A stretch of DNA of 50,649 nt, taken from assembly GCA_025800145.1 (NCBI GenBank), contig JAOXSH010000070.1:1-50649 (forward strand). Direction: 5' to 3'. This document shows, piece after piece, positions 35,178 through 44,242 of this stretch. The stretch's first letter is position 1; every line of letters begins with the position of its first letter. The DNA comes from Cohaesibacter sp. (GTDB taxonomy: Bacteria > Pseudomonadota > Alphaproteobacteria > Rhizobiales > Cohaesibacteraceae). The notes under the pieces were generated by a model. The model was not told where the DNA came from, made no database searches, and was given only the letters and a program-made list of their open reading frames with translations. A program made the translations under genes and the position numbers.

Positions 35178-36245
35178 ATGCGTAAACTTTTTGCTGCCGC
35201 CGCAGCTCTTGCTTTGGGTCTTGCCGCAGGGGCTGCCCAAGCCGCCGATAAAGTCAAGATTGGCTTTGTCTATGTTGGCCCAATTGGCGACCATGGCTGG
35301 TCCTATCAGCACGATCATGGCCGTTTGGCCATCGAAAAAGCCTTTGGCGACAAGGTTGAGACCAGTTATGTCGAGAATGTATCTGAGGGCCCCGACGCAG
35401 AACGCGTGATTGAAAAGCTGGCACGCTCTGGCAATGATCTGATCTTCACAACTTCATTCGGTTTTATGAACCCAACTTTGAAAGTGGCCAAGCGCTATCC
35501 AAAAGTGAAGTTTGAGCACGCAACCGGTTACAAGCGTTCCAAAAACGTCTCCACCTATGCGGCTCGTTTCTATGAAGGCCGCTATGTGATTGGCCAGATC
35601 GCGGCAAAAATGTCCAAGACCAAAACCGTCGGCTATATTGCATCTTTCCCAATTCCAGAAGTGGTACGCGGCATCAATGCTTTCCTTCTGGGTGCGCAAT
35701 CCATTGATCCTGACATGAAAATCAAGGTCATCTGGGTGAATAGCTGGTTTGATCCGGGTAAGGAAGCCGATGCTGCAAAAGCCCTTATCGATCAGGGTGC
35801 CGATATCATCACCCAGCATACAGATTCGCCAGCTGCCTTGCAGGTTGCAGAAGAGCGTGGTGTTTTCGCTTTCGGTCAAGCATCCGACATGATCAAGTTT
35901 GGCCCCAAAAGCCAGCTGACCGCCATCGTCGATGACTGGAGCGAATATTATGTCAACCGCGTACAGGCTTTGCTCGACGGCAAATGGGAAAGCACCGACA
36001 CTTGGGGTGGCTTTGCCGAGAAAATGGTGGTGATGGCTCCTTACACCAACATCCCGGCAGATGTTGCTGACATGGCCAAGAAAACAGCCGCAGCCATTGA
36101 ATCAGGCGAATTGCATCCCTTTAAAGGTCCAATCTTCAAGCAAGACGGCAGTCAGGCCATCAAAGAAGGCGAAATTCTGGATGCTGGCACATTGCTGGGC
36201 ATGAACTGGTATGTCAAAGGCGTTGACGACAAACTGCCTCAATAA
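35178..36245 (+). CDS. BMP-family substrate-binding protein of the ABC importer
   Basis: The 355-residue protein has a Sec signal peptide (MRKLFAAAAALALGLAAGAA, then QAAD) without a lipobox cysteine, so it is probably soluble in the periplasm. The mature protein follows the basic-membrane-protein (PnrA/BMP) pattern: VKIGFVYVGPIGDHGWSYQH, FTTSFGFMNPTLKVAKRYP, GAQSIDPDMKIKVIWVNSWFDPGKE, DIITQHTDSPAALQVAEERG. It binds nucleosides or related compounds. The ATG at 35178 follows AGAGGGA. A strong terminator follows, ending the operon. Confidence 0.93.
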   Translation: MRKLFAAAAALALGLAAGAAQAADKVKIGFVYVGPIGDHGWSYQHDHGRLAIEKAFGDKVETSYVENVSEGPDAERVIEKLARSGNDLIFTTSFGFMNPTLKVAKRYPKVKFEHATGYKRSKNVSTYAARFYEGRYVIGQIAAKMSKTKTVGYIASFPIPEVVRGINAFLLGAQSIDPDMKIKVIWVNSWFDPGKEADAAKALIDQGADIITQHTDSPAALQVAEERGVFAFGQASDMIKFGPKSQLTAIVDDWSEYYVNRVQALLDGKWESTDTWGGFAEKMVVMAPYTNIPADVADMAKKTAAAIESGELHPFKGPIFKQDGSQAIKEGEILDAGTLLGMNWYVKGVDDKLPQ

Positions 36246-36275
36246 GCCGATCTGTTTGGTATAGCATTAAAATAG

Positions 36276-36313
36276 AAACCCGCGATCTGAGAAGTTCGCG
36301 GGTTTTCTTTTAT
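36276..36313 (+). terminator. Rho-independent terminator after the BMP importer operon
   Basis: AACCCGCGA (36277-36285) pairs with TCGCGGGTT (36296-36304), a perfect 9-bp stem, followed by a T-rich tail TTCTTTTATT. Confidence 0.9.
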
Positions 36314-36335
36314 TCTTTAAAGATAGTCAGTAACC

Positions 36336-36441
36336 TAGAGCATATTTGTCGAAAAGTGTGTGCGGTTTTCGGACAAAAATATGCTTAGAAACAAAGGCTA
36401 GAGTATTTTGAATAACGACGTGTTTATTCAAAATGCTCTAG
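36336..36441. repeat. 106-bp palindromic intergenic repeat, copy 2
   Basis: The segment begins TAGAGCATATTTGTC and ends AAAATGCTCTAG. It matches 14821-14926 with about eight substitutions. The terminal CTAG contains the TAG stop codon (minus strand) of the LuxR-type regulator gene at 36438. Confidence 0.9.
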
Positions 36442-37070
36442 CTGGAACTGCCTTGCGCTGATTTGAAATAAAAGGCTGTTGCCTGTCCGCGATTTTTGAC
36501 ACCTAGTTTGTCGTAAATATTCGACAGATGAAATTTGACTGTATTGATCGAGATGCCAAGCTCACGGGATAATTCGGCATTGGACAAACCATCGGACAAG
36601 GCTTCCAGCAATCGCTTCTCTCTTTTTGACAGGCTATGAATGGGATTTTGGTTCAGTGTCCTGATATCAACAAAAGGGAACACCATCTTTCCCGCCGCCA
36701 CATCCATACAGACATCGAGCAAGCCTTCAACAGCACCAGATTTGGACGCGAACCCAGCGGCACCGGCCTGCATGGCCAATTTCGGCAAGTCGCCTTCCGG
36801 GTCACCATAAACAATGATTTTTGGGGCAACGTCATATTCGCGCATCACCTCAATCAATTTTTCAGCCCCCAATTGCGGCAATTTCCAATCGATGATTCCC
36901 ACATCAACAGGCACCCGTGTAGCCAGCCCCAAAAAGCCTTCTGCCGTGGCTGTGGTGGCAACAACGGAGAATCGATGATCCCGCTCAAAAAATTCCGACA
37001 TCGCTGTCAGCACCAAAGGATTGCTATGGGCCAGCATAATCTGGATTTTGCTGTCTGTTTTTGAAGCCAT
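36438..37070 (-). CDS. LuxR/NarL-type regulator with atypical receiver domain
   Basis: The 210-residue protein has an N-terminal receiver domain (about 8-125) and a C-terminal LuxR helix-turn-helix (about 145-205; SLSKREKRLLEALSDGLSNAELSRELGISINTVKFHLSNIYDKLGV). The receiver keeps Asp61 (GIIDWKLP) and Lys110 (FASKSG). The acidic pair that binds Mg, normally DD near position 15, reads HS (LAHSNPLV), and the conserved Thr/Ser after strand 4 is Gly (IVYGD). Phosphorylation by a kinase is therefore unlikely. It is divergent from the serine-cycle operon with a palindrome-rich 200-base gap, which makes it the likely regulator of that operon. The stop codon lies in a repeat. Confidence 0.88.
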   Translation of the reverse strand: MASKTDSKIQIMLAHSNPLVLTAMSEFFERDHRFSVVATTATAEGFLGLATRVPVDVGIIDWKLPQLGAEKLIEVMREYDVAPKIIVYGDPEGDLPKLAMQAGAAGFASKSGAVEGLLDVCMDVAAGKMVFPFVDIRTLNQNPIHSLSKREKRLLEALSDGLSNAELSRELGISINTVKFHLSNIYDKLGVKNRGQATAFYFKSAQGSSS

Positions 37071-37095
37071 TTTGCCGGTTCCTTGCTAAAACTAC

Positions 37096-37170
37096 CCAAT
37101 AGGATAGAGTTATGAGAGGATATCCTCTATCAAACAATATGTATGGGTAGGTAATATACCATCCTATTGG
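37096..37170. promoter_or_regulatory. Palindromic operator candidates between the LuxR-type gene and sgaA
   Basis: CCAATAGGAT (37096-37105) and its exact inverse ATCCTATTGG (37161-37170) flank a perfect 14-bp palindrome, AGAGGATATCCTCT (37115-37128). All three contain AGGAT/ATCCT. The layout, in the gap between divergent genes, suggests binding sites of the adjacent regulator; this is inferred. Confidence 0.5.
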
Positions 37171-37271
37171 ATACCTGATTGTAGTAATAACCGACGTTGT
37201 CACAGACTTCAAGTTGGCCTTTTCTAAAGATCAGAACAATCACGCCACAGGGCAAAATGTCAGGATCAAAC

Positions 37272-38513
37272 ATGACAATCAGGATCTTTCCAAAACTTGA
37301 AATCCCGCAAACCATTGCCGCAGGTCCTGGGCCTGGCAATACCGATCCCCGTATTCTCGATGCTTTTGCCAATGCCGGTTTGGCCGATCATATGCATGGC
37401 GATGTGCTGCGCGGCATGGTGGAAAGCAAGATTATGCTGCGCCAGCTTTGGGGCACCAAAAATGTCCATACCTTTGGTGTGGCTGGCACAGGCTGGAGCG
37501 GTCTGGACACCATCTTTTCCGCCATTCTGCCTGGCGATACAGTGGTCGCTTTCACCAATGGCACATTTTCCGGCATTGATGGCCTGACCTTGCGCATCAA
37601 AGCGGCCACCCGCGAGGAATTGGCGGCAAATGCGCTGGATCCAAAACCAGCCTCTGTCACCATCATCGACGTCCCCCATGGACAGCCGGTAACAGGCGAA
37701 ATCGTTGAGGCTGCTCTTAAAGAGCATAAACCGAAATGGGCATTCATGGCCCATTGGGAGACAGGATCCGGTATCATCAACGACATCAGCGGCTTCTCTG
37801 AAGCCTGTCAAAAATATGGGGCCATGGGACTGGTCGATGCAGTTTCCTCGCTGGGGGTTGAGGATTTCGCAATTGATGACTATCCCGGCGTGTCTGCATG
37901 GGCCTCATGCCCACAAAAAGGCCTGTGCTGCTTGCCGCTTACTTATGCGCCGGTCAGTTTCCGTGATGACTATATCGAAACATTGCGCACAAATGGCGCT
38001 TACAGCTTTGTCCATAATCCGATTTTTGAAGCCCGCCACTGGGGCATTATTGATGGTCAGGATGTCGAAAAAGGCACTTATCATCGCACTCATTCTGCCT
38101 ATGCCGTTGCAGCTTTTCATGAAAGCCTGCGTCTGGCCTTGAATGAGGGTATAGACAATCGCGCCAAGGCCTATCGCAGTCATGAGGCGGTGCTGCGTGA
38201 AGCCGTCAGCCTGTTGGGCTGCGACGTTACATCCACCATGAGCAGTCTTGTGGTGCTTAATTTGCCGCAACAGCTGGCAGGCAGAGAAATGGAACTGGTG
38301 CAAAATTGCCGTGGACGGAATTTTGGTATCTGGCCAACCCTGTCTTCGCCGGTACAGGTGCGCATTGGCCTGTTGAACCTGACCAATGCCAAGGCAGTTA
38401 GCCAGATTATACGTTTGTTTGCGCAAGCCATTGAGGAATTGGGAGGAGACGGCAAGCATGAGGAGATAGAAGCTCTGCTGGACCGTCACTATGGCAGCAA
38501 GGACAATGCATAA
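37272..38513 (+). CDS. sgaA: Serine--glyoxylate aminotransferase
   Basis: The enzyme transfers the amino group of serine to glyoxylate, giving hydroxypyruvate and glycine, a core step of the serine cycle. The 413-residue class V aminotransferase has [44 protein letters not shown], the Asp region [16 protein letters not shown] and the PLP-lysine region [13 protein letters not shown]. The ATG at 37272 has AGGA 6 bases upstream; an ATG five codons earlier (37257) is an alternative. It is first in the operon, 11 bases before mtkA. Confidence 0.93.
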   Translation: MTIRIFPKLEIPQTIAAGPGPGNTDPRILDAFANAGLADHMHGDVLRGMVESKIMLRQLWGTKNVHTFGVAGTGWSGLDTIFSAILPGDTVVAFTNGTFSGIDGLTLRIKAATREELAANALDPKPASVTIIDVPHGQPVTGEIVEAALKEHKPKWAFMAHWETGSGIINDISGFSEACQKYGAMGLVDAVSSLGVEDFAIDDYPGVSAWASCPQKGLCCLPLTYAPVSFRDDYIETLRTNGAYSFVHNPIFEARHWGIIDGQDVEKGTYHRTHSAYAVAAFHESLRLALNEGIDNRAKAYRSHEAVLREAVSLLGCDVTSTMSSLVVLNLPQQLAGREMELVQNCRGRNFGIWPTLSSPVQVRIGLLNLTNAKAVSQIIRLFAQAIEELGGDGKHEEIEALLDRHYGSKDNA

Positions 38514-38524
38514 GGGAGGGATCA

Positions 38525-39733
38525 ATGGATATTCATGAATATCAAGCCAAGGAAATTCTATCCGGCTTTGGAGTGGAAACTCCATCAGGAGCATTGGCCT
38601 ATAGCCCAGAACAGGCCGCCTATAGAGCGCGCGAGTTGGGTGGAGAGCGCTGGATCGTCAAAGCCCAGATCCATGCCGGAGGGCGTGGCAAGGCAGGAGG
38701 CGTGGTCCTGTGTGACAGCGAAGCCGAAATCTATGATGCCTGTGAGGACCTGTTTGGCAAAAAGCTGGTCACTCATCAAACGGGGCCGGAAGGCAAAGGC
38801 ATTTATCGCGTTTATGTTGAGAGCACAGTCCAGATTGAACGCGAAATCTATCTGGGCTTTGTTCTGGACCGCTCAAGCCAGCGCGTTATGATTGTCGCGT
38901 CCTCTGAAGGCGGCATGGAAATCGAGGATATCTCCCTCGAAAAGCCGGAAAGCATCGTTCGCTCCACGGTTGAACCCGCTGTGGGCTTGCGAGAGTTTCA
39001 GGCCCGTGAAATCGCCTTTGCCCTGGGGCTTGAGCCGGGACAAATTCAGGCAATGGTGCGTACGCTTCAGGGCTGCTATGCCGCATTTAGCGAACTGGAC
39101 GCCACCATGGTGGAAATCAATCCGCTGGTCGTCACATCTGATAGCAAAATCATCGCCTTGGATGCAAAAATGAGCTTTGACGACAATGCGCTGTTCCGCC
39201 ATCCGCAAGTAGCAGAATTACGCGATAAAAGTCAGGAAGATCCACGCGAAAGCCGGGCGGCTGATCGGGGCCTGTCCTATGTCGGGCTGGATGGCAATAT
39301 CGGCTGTATCGTCAATGGCGCTGGCCTTGCTATGGCAACCATGGACACCATCAAACTGGCCGGAGGCGAGCCTGCCAATTTTTTGGATATTGGCGGTGGA
39401 GCATCCCCCGAACGCGTTGCAAAAGCCTTCCGTCTGGTGCTCTCTGATAGCAATGTGCAGGCCGTTCTGGTCAATATCTTTGCGGGCATCAATCGCTGCG
39501 ACTGGGTGGCCGAAGGTGTGGTTCTTGCCTTGAAAGAGCTGAATTTGGATATGCCGGTCATCGTGCGTTTGGCGGGCACCAATGTCGAAGAAGGGCAGAA
39601 GATTCTCGCCCAGTCAGGCCTGCCAATCATCAGGGCTGGCACCTTGATGGAAGCAGCCGAACGCGCCGTTGCCGCTTGGCAAAGTGATCAATCCAGACTT
39701 TCCTCGCCCTCCAATGGACAGGAGCTATCATGA
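38525..39733 (+). CDS. mtkA: Malate--CoA ligase (malate thiokinase) beta subunit
   Basis: With MtkB it forms malyl-CoA from malate, CoA and ATP. The 402-residue protein is SucC-like: [35 protein letters not shown] (ATP-grasp), [55 protein letters not shown] and [19 protein letters not shown]. Succinyl-CoA synthetase has the same architecture, so the malate assignment rests on the serine-cycle operon. A GGGAGGGA ribosome binding site precedes the ATG, and it overlaps mtkB by four bases. Confidence 0.92.
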   Translation: MDIHEYQAKEILSGFGVETPSGALAYSPEQAAYRARELGGERWIVKAQIHAGGRGKAGGVVLCDSEAEIYDACEDLFGKKLVTHQTGPEGKGIYRVYVESTVQIEREIYLGFVLDRSSQRVMIVASSEGGMEIEDISLEKPESIVRSTVEPAVGLREFQAREIAFALGLEPGQIQAMVRTLQGCYAAFSELDATMVEINPLVVTSDSKIIALDAKMSFDDNALFRHPQVAELRDKSQEDPRESRAADRGLSYVGLDGNIGCIVNGAGLAMATMDTIKLAGGEPANFLDIGGGASPERVAKAFRLVLSDSNVQAVLVNIFAGINRCDWVAEGVVLALKELNLDMPVIVRLAGTNVEEGQKILAQSGLPIIRAGTLMEAAERAVAAWQSDQSRLSSPSNGQELS

Positions 39734-40623
39734 GCATTCTTATCGATCGCAACACTCCGGTCATTGTGCAAGGCATCACAGGCCGTATCGCACAATTTCA
39801 TACGCAAGACATGAAAAAATACGGCACCAATATTGTGGGTGGTGTGGTCCCTGGAAAAGGCGGGGAAAGCGTTGAAGGCGTCCCCGTTTTCGATACGGTC
39901 AAGCAGGCTGTTGAGGCCACAAAGGCGCAAGCCAGTATTGTTTTTGTACCACCACCCTTTGCAGCGGATGCCATTATGGAAGCTGCCGATGGCGGTATCC
40001 GATATTGTGTTTGTGTCACCGATGGCATTCCCGCACAGGATATGATCCGCGTGAAACGCTATATGTATCGTTATCCCAAAGACAAGCGCATGGTGCTGAC
40101 AGGCCCCAATTGTGCAGGCACAATCAGCCCCGGTAAAGCATTGCTGGGCATTATGCCAGGTCACATCTATTTGCAAGGCAATGTCGGCATCATTGGCCGC
40201 TCTGGTACGCTAGGCTATGAAGCGGCAGCCCAGCTCAAAGATTTGGGGCTAGGGGTTTCAACCAGCGTTGGCATTGGCGGCGATCCAATCAACGGCTCTT
40301 CTTTTCGCGATATTCTGGAGCTGTTTGAAAATGACCCTGAGACCGAAATTATTGCAATGATTGGAGAAATTGGTGGCCCGCAAGAAGCCGAAGCCGCTGA
40401 TTATATCAAAAACCATGTCACCAAACCGGTTGTGGCTTATGTGGCAGGCCTGACAGCGCCCAAAGGCCGCACCATGGGCCATGCCGGGGCAATCATTTCC
40501 GCCTTTGGAGAAAGTGCCAGCGAAAAAGTCGAAATTCTCTCTGCCGCTGGGGTCATCGTAGCCGAACATCCCGCCGTGATTGGCGAAACCATCGCACGCA
40601 TCCTCAAGGAAAAGGGAGCCTGA
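39730..40623 (+). CDS. mtkB: Malate--CoA ligase (malate thiokinase) alpha subunit
   Basis: The 297-residue protein is SucD-like, with a CoA-binding N-terminal domain ([36 protein letters not shown]), [21 protein letters not shown], and the phosphohistidine region [15 protein letters not shown] with His251. It partners with MtkA. Its ATG overlaps the mtkA stop codon (ATGA) and its own stop lies 4 bases before hprA, so translation is probably coupled. Confidence 0.93.
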   Translation: MSILIDRNTPVIVQGITGRIAQFHTQDMKKYGTNIVGGVVPGKGGESVEGVPVFDTVKQAVEATKAQASIVFVPPPFAADAIMEAADGGIRYCVCVTDGIPAQDMIRVKRYMYRYPKDKRMVLTGPNCAGTISPGKALLGIMPGHIYLQGNVGIIGRSGTLGYEAAAQLKDLGLGVSTSVGIGGDPINGSSFRDILELFENDPETEIIAMIGEIGGPQEAEAADYIKNHVTKPVVAYVAGLTAPKGRTMGHAGAIISAFGESASEKVEILSAAGVIVAEHPAVIGETIARILKEKGA

Positions 40624-40627
40624 CGTT

Positions 40628-41602
40628 ATGACAACAAAACCGTCAGTTCTTATCACCCGGCGTTGGCCAGAGGCCGTCGAAAGTCGACTTGCAGAATGCT
40701 ATGATGTGACCCTGAATGAGCAAGATATACCCCTGACACCAGAGCAATTTCGCAAAGCCCTTGCGACATATGACGCCATTCTGCCAACGGTTACAGACAA
40801 TTTGGGGCCAGATGCCTTGAATGTACCAAAGGCAAAAACCCGTATTCTGGGCAATTATGGGGTTGGATTTAGTCATATCAATGCAGAAGCTGCCAAAACA
40901 CTTGGCCTGACTGTCACCAATACACCGGATGTCCTGTCCGATTGCACGGCGGACATCGCCATGACCCTGCTCTTGATGTGCGCACGCCGCGCAGGTGAGG
41001 GAGAGCGAGAAATAAGAGCAGGGGAATGGACCGGATGGCGCCCCACACATCTGATTGGCAACAAGGTTTCAAACAAAACCCTGGGCATTATCGGCTTTGG
41101 CCGTATCGGTCAGGAAATGGCTCGCCGGGCCCATCATGGATTTGGCATGAAGATTTTGGTCCAGAACAGATCAAAAATCGCCACGAATATTCTGGCCAAA
41201 TATGATGCGGAGCAAGTGGAGAGCATTGAGGATTTGCTGCCGCAATCCGATTTTGTCTCGCTGCATTGTCCCGGTGGTGCTGCCAACCGGCATTTGATCA
41301 ATGCTGCCCGGCTTAATCTAATGAAGCCCAATGGCATTTTGATCAATACAGCTCGTGGGGAAGTGGTCGATGAACGCGCGCTTGCTCAGGCTCTTAGCTT
41401 CGACACCATTGGCGGTGCCGGGCTGGATGTTTTTGACGGCGAGCCGAGGATCAATCCTGATCTAATGCAATGCGACAATCTTGTGATGCTGCCTCATTTG
41501 GGCAGTGCCACTCAGGAAACCCGCGAAGCCATGGGCTTTCGCGTTCTGGACAATTTGGACGACTTTTTTGCCGGTCGTCCACCACGCGATCAGGTGATAT
41601 AG
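40628..41602 (+). CDS. hprA: Hydroxypyruvate reductase / glycerate dehydrogenase (D-2-hydroxyacid dehydrogenase)
   Basis: It reduces hydroxypyruvate to D-glycerate in the serine cycle. The 324-residue protein has the NAD(P)-binding motif LGIIGFGRIGQEMARR (G156, G158, G161) and the catalytic trio regions NTARGEVVDE (Arg), DVFDGEPRINP (Glu) and LPHLGSATQETR (His). Members of this family (GyaR-like) also reduce glyoxylate. The ATG at 40628 follows AGGGAG; the frame is open upstream but overlaps mtkB. Confidence 0.92.
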   Translation: MTTKPSVLITRRWPEAVESRLAECYDVTLNEQDIPLTPEQFRKALATYDAILPTVTDNLGPDALNVPKAKTRILGNYGVGFSHINAEAAKTLGLTVTNTPDVLSDCTADIAMTLLLMCARRAGEGEREIRAGEWTGWRPTHLIGNKVSNKTLGIIGFGRIGQEMARRAHHGFGMKILVQNRSKIATNILAKYDAEQVESIEDLLPQSDFVSLHCPGGAANRHLINAARLNLMKPNGILINTARGEVVDERALAQALSFDTIGGAGLDVFDGEPRINPDLMQCDNLVMLPHLGSATQETREAMGFRVLDNLDDFFAGRPPRDQVI

Positions 41603-41650
41603 CGCCATCACACAGCCAGCCAAAAGGCATAAGGACAGGAAAGAGATATC

Positions 41651-42628
41651 ATGAGTTTCTTTGCAATTGAACAGTCACCTGCACGCCTGAACCGAAGTGA
41701 ACTTGCCGTACCGGGCAGTCAAACAGCCATGTTTGAAAAAGCGGCAAAATCTGATGTTGATGTCATCTTCCTTGATATGGAAGATGCCGTTGCACCGGAT
41801 GAAAAAGAACAGGCCCGAAAAAACATCATTGAAGCCTTGAATGATATCGACTGGGGCAACAAAATCATGTCTATCCGCATCAATGGTCTGGATACACATT
41901 ACATGTATCGCGACGTTGTGGATGTGGTGGAACAGGCCGGATCCCGGCTGGATCTGATCATGATTCCAAAGGTTGGCACAGCGGCAGACGTTTATGCCCT
42001 TGATATGATGGTTACCCAGATCGAAGATGCCAAAGGATTTAAAAAACGCATCGGATTTGAGCATATCATCGAAACCGCCTTGGGGATGCAAAATGTTGCT
42101 GAAATTGCCGCCGCATCCAAACGCAATGAAAGCCTGCATTTTGGCGTTGCCGATTATGCCGCCTCCACCCGCGCCCGTACAACCATCATTGGCGGGGTAA
42201 ACCCGGATTATTCGGTCCTGACAGATGCAGACAGCAATGGAGAGCGCGAAACCCATTGGGGGGACATGTGGCATTATGCGCTGGCCCGCATGGTGGTGGC
42301 TGCCCGCGCCAATGGCTTGCGCCCGATTGATGGACCTTTTGGTGATTTTCAGGATGCAGAAGGCTATAAAGCCGCTGCAAAACGGGCCGCAGTGCTGGGT
42401 TGCGAAGGCAAATGGGCTATTCATCCAAGCCAGATTGCGTTGGCCAATGAGGTTATGTCGCCATCAGAAGCGGAAGTTACCAAAGCCAAACGCATTCTGG
42501 AAGCCATGGCCGAAGCGGAAGCTGCTGGCAAAGGGGCTGTTTCGCTCGATGGTCGCCTGATTGATTATGCCTCTATCCGGCAGGCAGAAGTCTTGGTAGA
42601 AAAATCCCGTCAAATCCAAGGATTATAA
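41651..42628 (+). CDS. mcl: L-malyl-CoA lyase (serine-cycle type)
   Basis: It splits malyl-CoA into acetyl-CoA and glyoxylate, closing the cycle. The 325-residue protein has the close malyl-CoA-lyase pattern: SELAVPGSQTAMFEKAAKSDVD, VIFLDMEDAVAPDEKEQARK, INGLDTHYMYRDVVDVVEQAG, LIMIPKVGTAADVYALD, LHFGVADYAASTRART, IDGPFGDFQDAEGYK and GKWAIHPSQIALANEVM. It belongs to the same superfamily as the enzyme at 21633 but is much closer to authentic Mcl1. It starts 48 bases after hprA. Confidence 0.94.
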   Translation: MSFFAIEQSPARLNRSELAVPGSQTAMFEKAAKSDVDVIFLDMEDAVAPDEKEQARKNIIEALNDIDWGNKIMSIRINGLDTHYMYRDVVDVVEQAGSRLDLIMIPKVGTAADVYALDMMVTQIEDAKGFKKRIGFEHIIETALGMQNVAEIAAASKRNESLHFGVADYAASTRARTTIIGGVNPDYSVLTDADSNGERETHWGDMWHYALARMVVAARANGLRPIDGPFGDFQDAEGYKAAAKRAAVLGCEGKWAIHPSQIALANEVMSPSEAEVTKAKRILEAMAEAEAAGKGAVSLDGRLIDYASIRQAEVLVEKSRQIQGL

Positions 42629-42647
42629 GGATAAGAGGAACGAAACA

Positions 42648-43937
42648 ATGACGCATGGACAAATGGAGCAGTTGCATTCAGATATACTTGATATTTTCCA
42701 AAATGCCGTTGCCGCAGCTGATCCTGCCCATGCGCTCCAAAAAACGCTTCTAGCCTCTCCCTTTCCCACACCAGAGAAGGGAGGGCTGACCTGTCTTATT
42801 GCCATTGGCAAAGCCGCTCCGGCCATGCTGACTGAGGCCATGGGCCATGTAACAGGCCCATGCAAAGCATTGGCTATCACCCATCCTGAAAATCAGATGA
42901 GCGTAGAAGGCGTCACCGTCTTGCATGGTGCCCATCCTGTGCCAGATGAAACCAGCCTAATAGCAAGCCAAGCGGTGATAGAGCATTTATCAGATGCAGG
43001 AGAAAATGATCAGGTCATAGCCCTGATCTCCGGTGGAGGCTCTGCCCTTGTCGCCGCGCCAGTTGGGGGCATTAGCCTTGCGGATAAAGCCAAAACCAAT
43101 CAACTTTTGCTGGGATCAGGTCTGGATATCACTCAGATCAATCTAGTGCGGCAAAATCTTAGCCAACTAAAGGGTGGTGGCTTCTTGCGCCATGCAGCCC
43201 CGGCGCAGGTCTCAGCCTATATTCTGTCCGATGTCATTGGCGATGATTTGCGCGCAATTGCCAGCGGCCCAACGGTTGCGCCAATCGGCAACCGCCAAGA
43301 AGCTCGAGAGATCTGCAAGCAAGCTGCCATTTGGAACAATTTGCCAAAGTCTGTACAAGACCATCTAAAAACAGAGCCAGAGCAGAACCAAAGCATTGAG
43401 ACAATTCCTTTTGCGCACAATCAGCTGATCGGCTCCAACAGGCATAGCCTTCAAGCAGCCCTAAAGGCCGCCTCTCAACATTATGAAGCAAGAATTGTCT
43501 CAGATCAGCTTATAGGAGATGTCGAGATCGCAGCCAAAGACATTGCCGCCGCCTGCCAAGCTCATATATCTGACAAGCCCATAGCCTTGTTATTTGGCGG
43601 AGAAACCACCGTTAAACTCAAAGGCAACGGGCAGGGGGGGCGCAATCAGGAGCTTGCTCTGCATGTTGCAAAATTATTGACACCAAACCTAAAAGGCCAA
43701 TGGATTTTTCTAAGCGCAGGAACTGACGGGCGCGATGGCCCAACTGATGCCGCAGGCGGAATAATCGATGGCCAAACGCTTACACGCATCGAAAAAGCCG
43801 GTCTAGATCTGGAACAGCTGCTGAACAATAACGACAGCTACAAAGCCCTGAAAGCCGCTGATGATTTGCTGATCATGAAAGCCACCGGCACCAATGTTGC
43901 CGATATTCAATGCTTTTTGCATCATCCTGGCACGTAA
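42648..43937 (+). CDS. gckA: Glycerate 2-kinase (MOFRL family)
   Basis: It phosphorylates glycerate to 2-phosphoglycerate, the carbon exit of the serine cycle. The 429-residue protein has CLIAIGKAAPAMLTEAMGH, HPENQMSVEGVTVLHGAHPVPDE, the glycine-rich ALISGGGSALVAAPV, LSQLKGGGFLRHAAPA, YILSDVIGDDLRAIASGPT and the C-terminal MOFRL region (GGETTVKLKGNGQGGRNQELALH, SAGTDGRDGPTDAAGGIIDG). It is the last gene of the operon, 19 bases after mcl. An ATG five codons in (42663) is a possible alternative start. Confidence 0.92.
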   Translation: MTHGQMEQLHSDILDIFQNAVAAADPAHALQKTLLASPFPTPEKGGLTCLIAIGKAAPAMLTEAMGHVTGPCKALAITHPENQMSVEGVTVLHGAHPVPDETSLIASQAVIEHLSDAGENDQVIALISGGGSALVAAPVGGISLADKAKTNQLLLGSGLDITQINLVRQNLSQLKGGGFLRHAAPAQVSAYILSDVIGDDLRAIASGPTVAPIGNRQEAREICKQAAIWNNLPKSVQDHLKTEPEQNQSIETIPFAHNQLIGSNRHSLQAALKAASQHYEARIVSDQLIGDVEIAAKDIAAACQAHISDKPIALLFGGETTVKLKGNGQGGRNQELALHVAKLLTPNLKGQWIFLSAGTDGRDGPTDAAGGIIDGQTLTRIEKAGLDLEQLLNNNDSYKALKAADDLLIMKATGTNVADIQCFLHHPGT

Positions 43938-44242
43938 CAATAGCGTCACGGCAAAGATGTTGAATTTGATATCTCAAATGAATACTTTTATTTGCAAATA
44001 TTCGTCACTATGAAATGATCTATTTCATGAATATAAAGCACTTATTTTATAAAGATTGTGCACACAAATATAAAATGAACCAGATTTAATTTGATTAGTA
44101 ATAGTGATTGAAAATCAATTGCTTGAAATTTCTTGATATATATCAATTGACGATAGTCAAGTCTTTTATCCCCTGTTCATAACTACCTTCTTCCCCAAAG
44201 AAAGTTTGACTCGACTTTCCTGACCTTGGAAGGACCGTAGAC
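43938..44242. promoter_or_regulatory. A/T-rich nap promoter region
   Basis: The 305-base gap between gckA and napF is strongly A/T-rich compared with its neighbours and holds no gene. Its main feature is the FNR-type site at 44133-44146. A second palindrome, ATTGAAAATCAAT (44107-44119), lies 14 bases upstream. A TTTTAT (44164-44169) could be a -10 element. Confidence 0.6.
44133..44146. promoter_or_regulatory. FNR/FixK-type binding site upstream of napF
   Basis: TTGATATATATCAA is a perfect match to the TTGAT-N4-ATCAA consensus of FNR-family regulators, which respond to low oxygen or nitric oxide. It lies about 97 bases before the napF start, compatible with an activating position. The specific regulator (FnrL, FixK or a DNR type) is not in the window. 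Confidence 0.85.
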
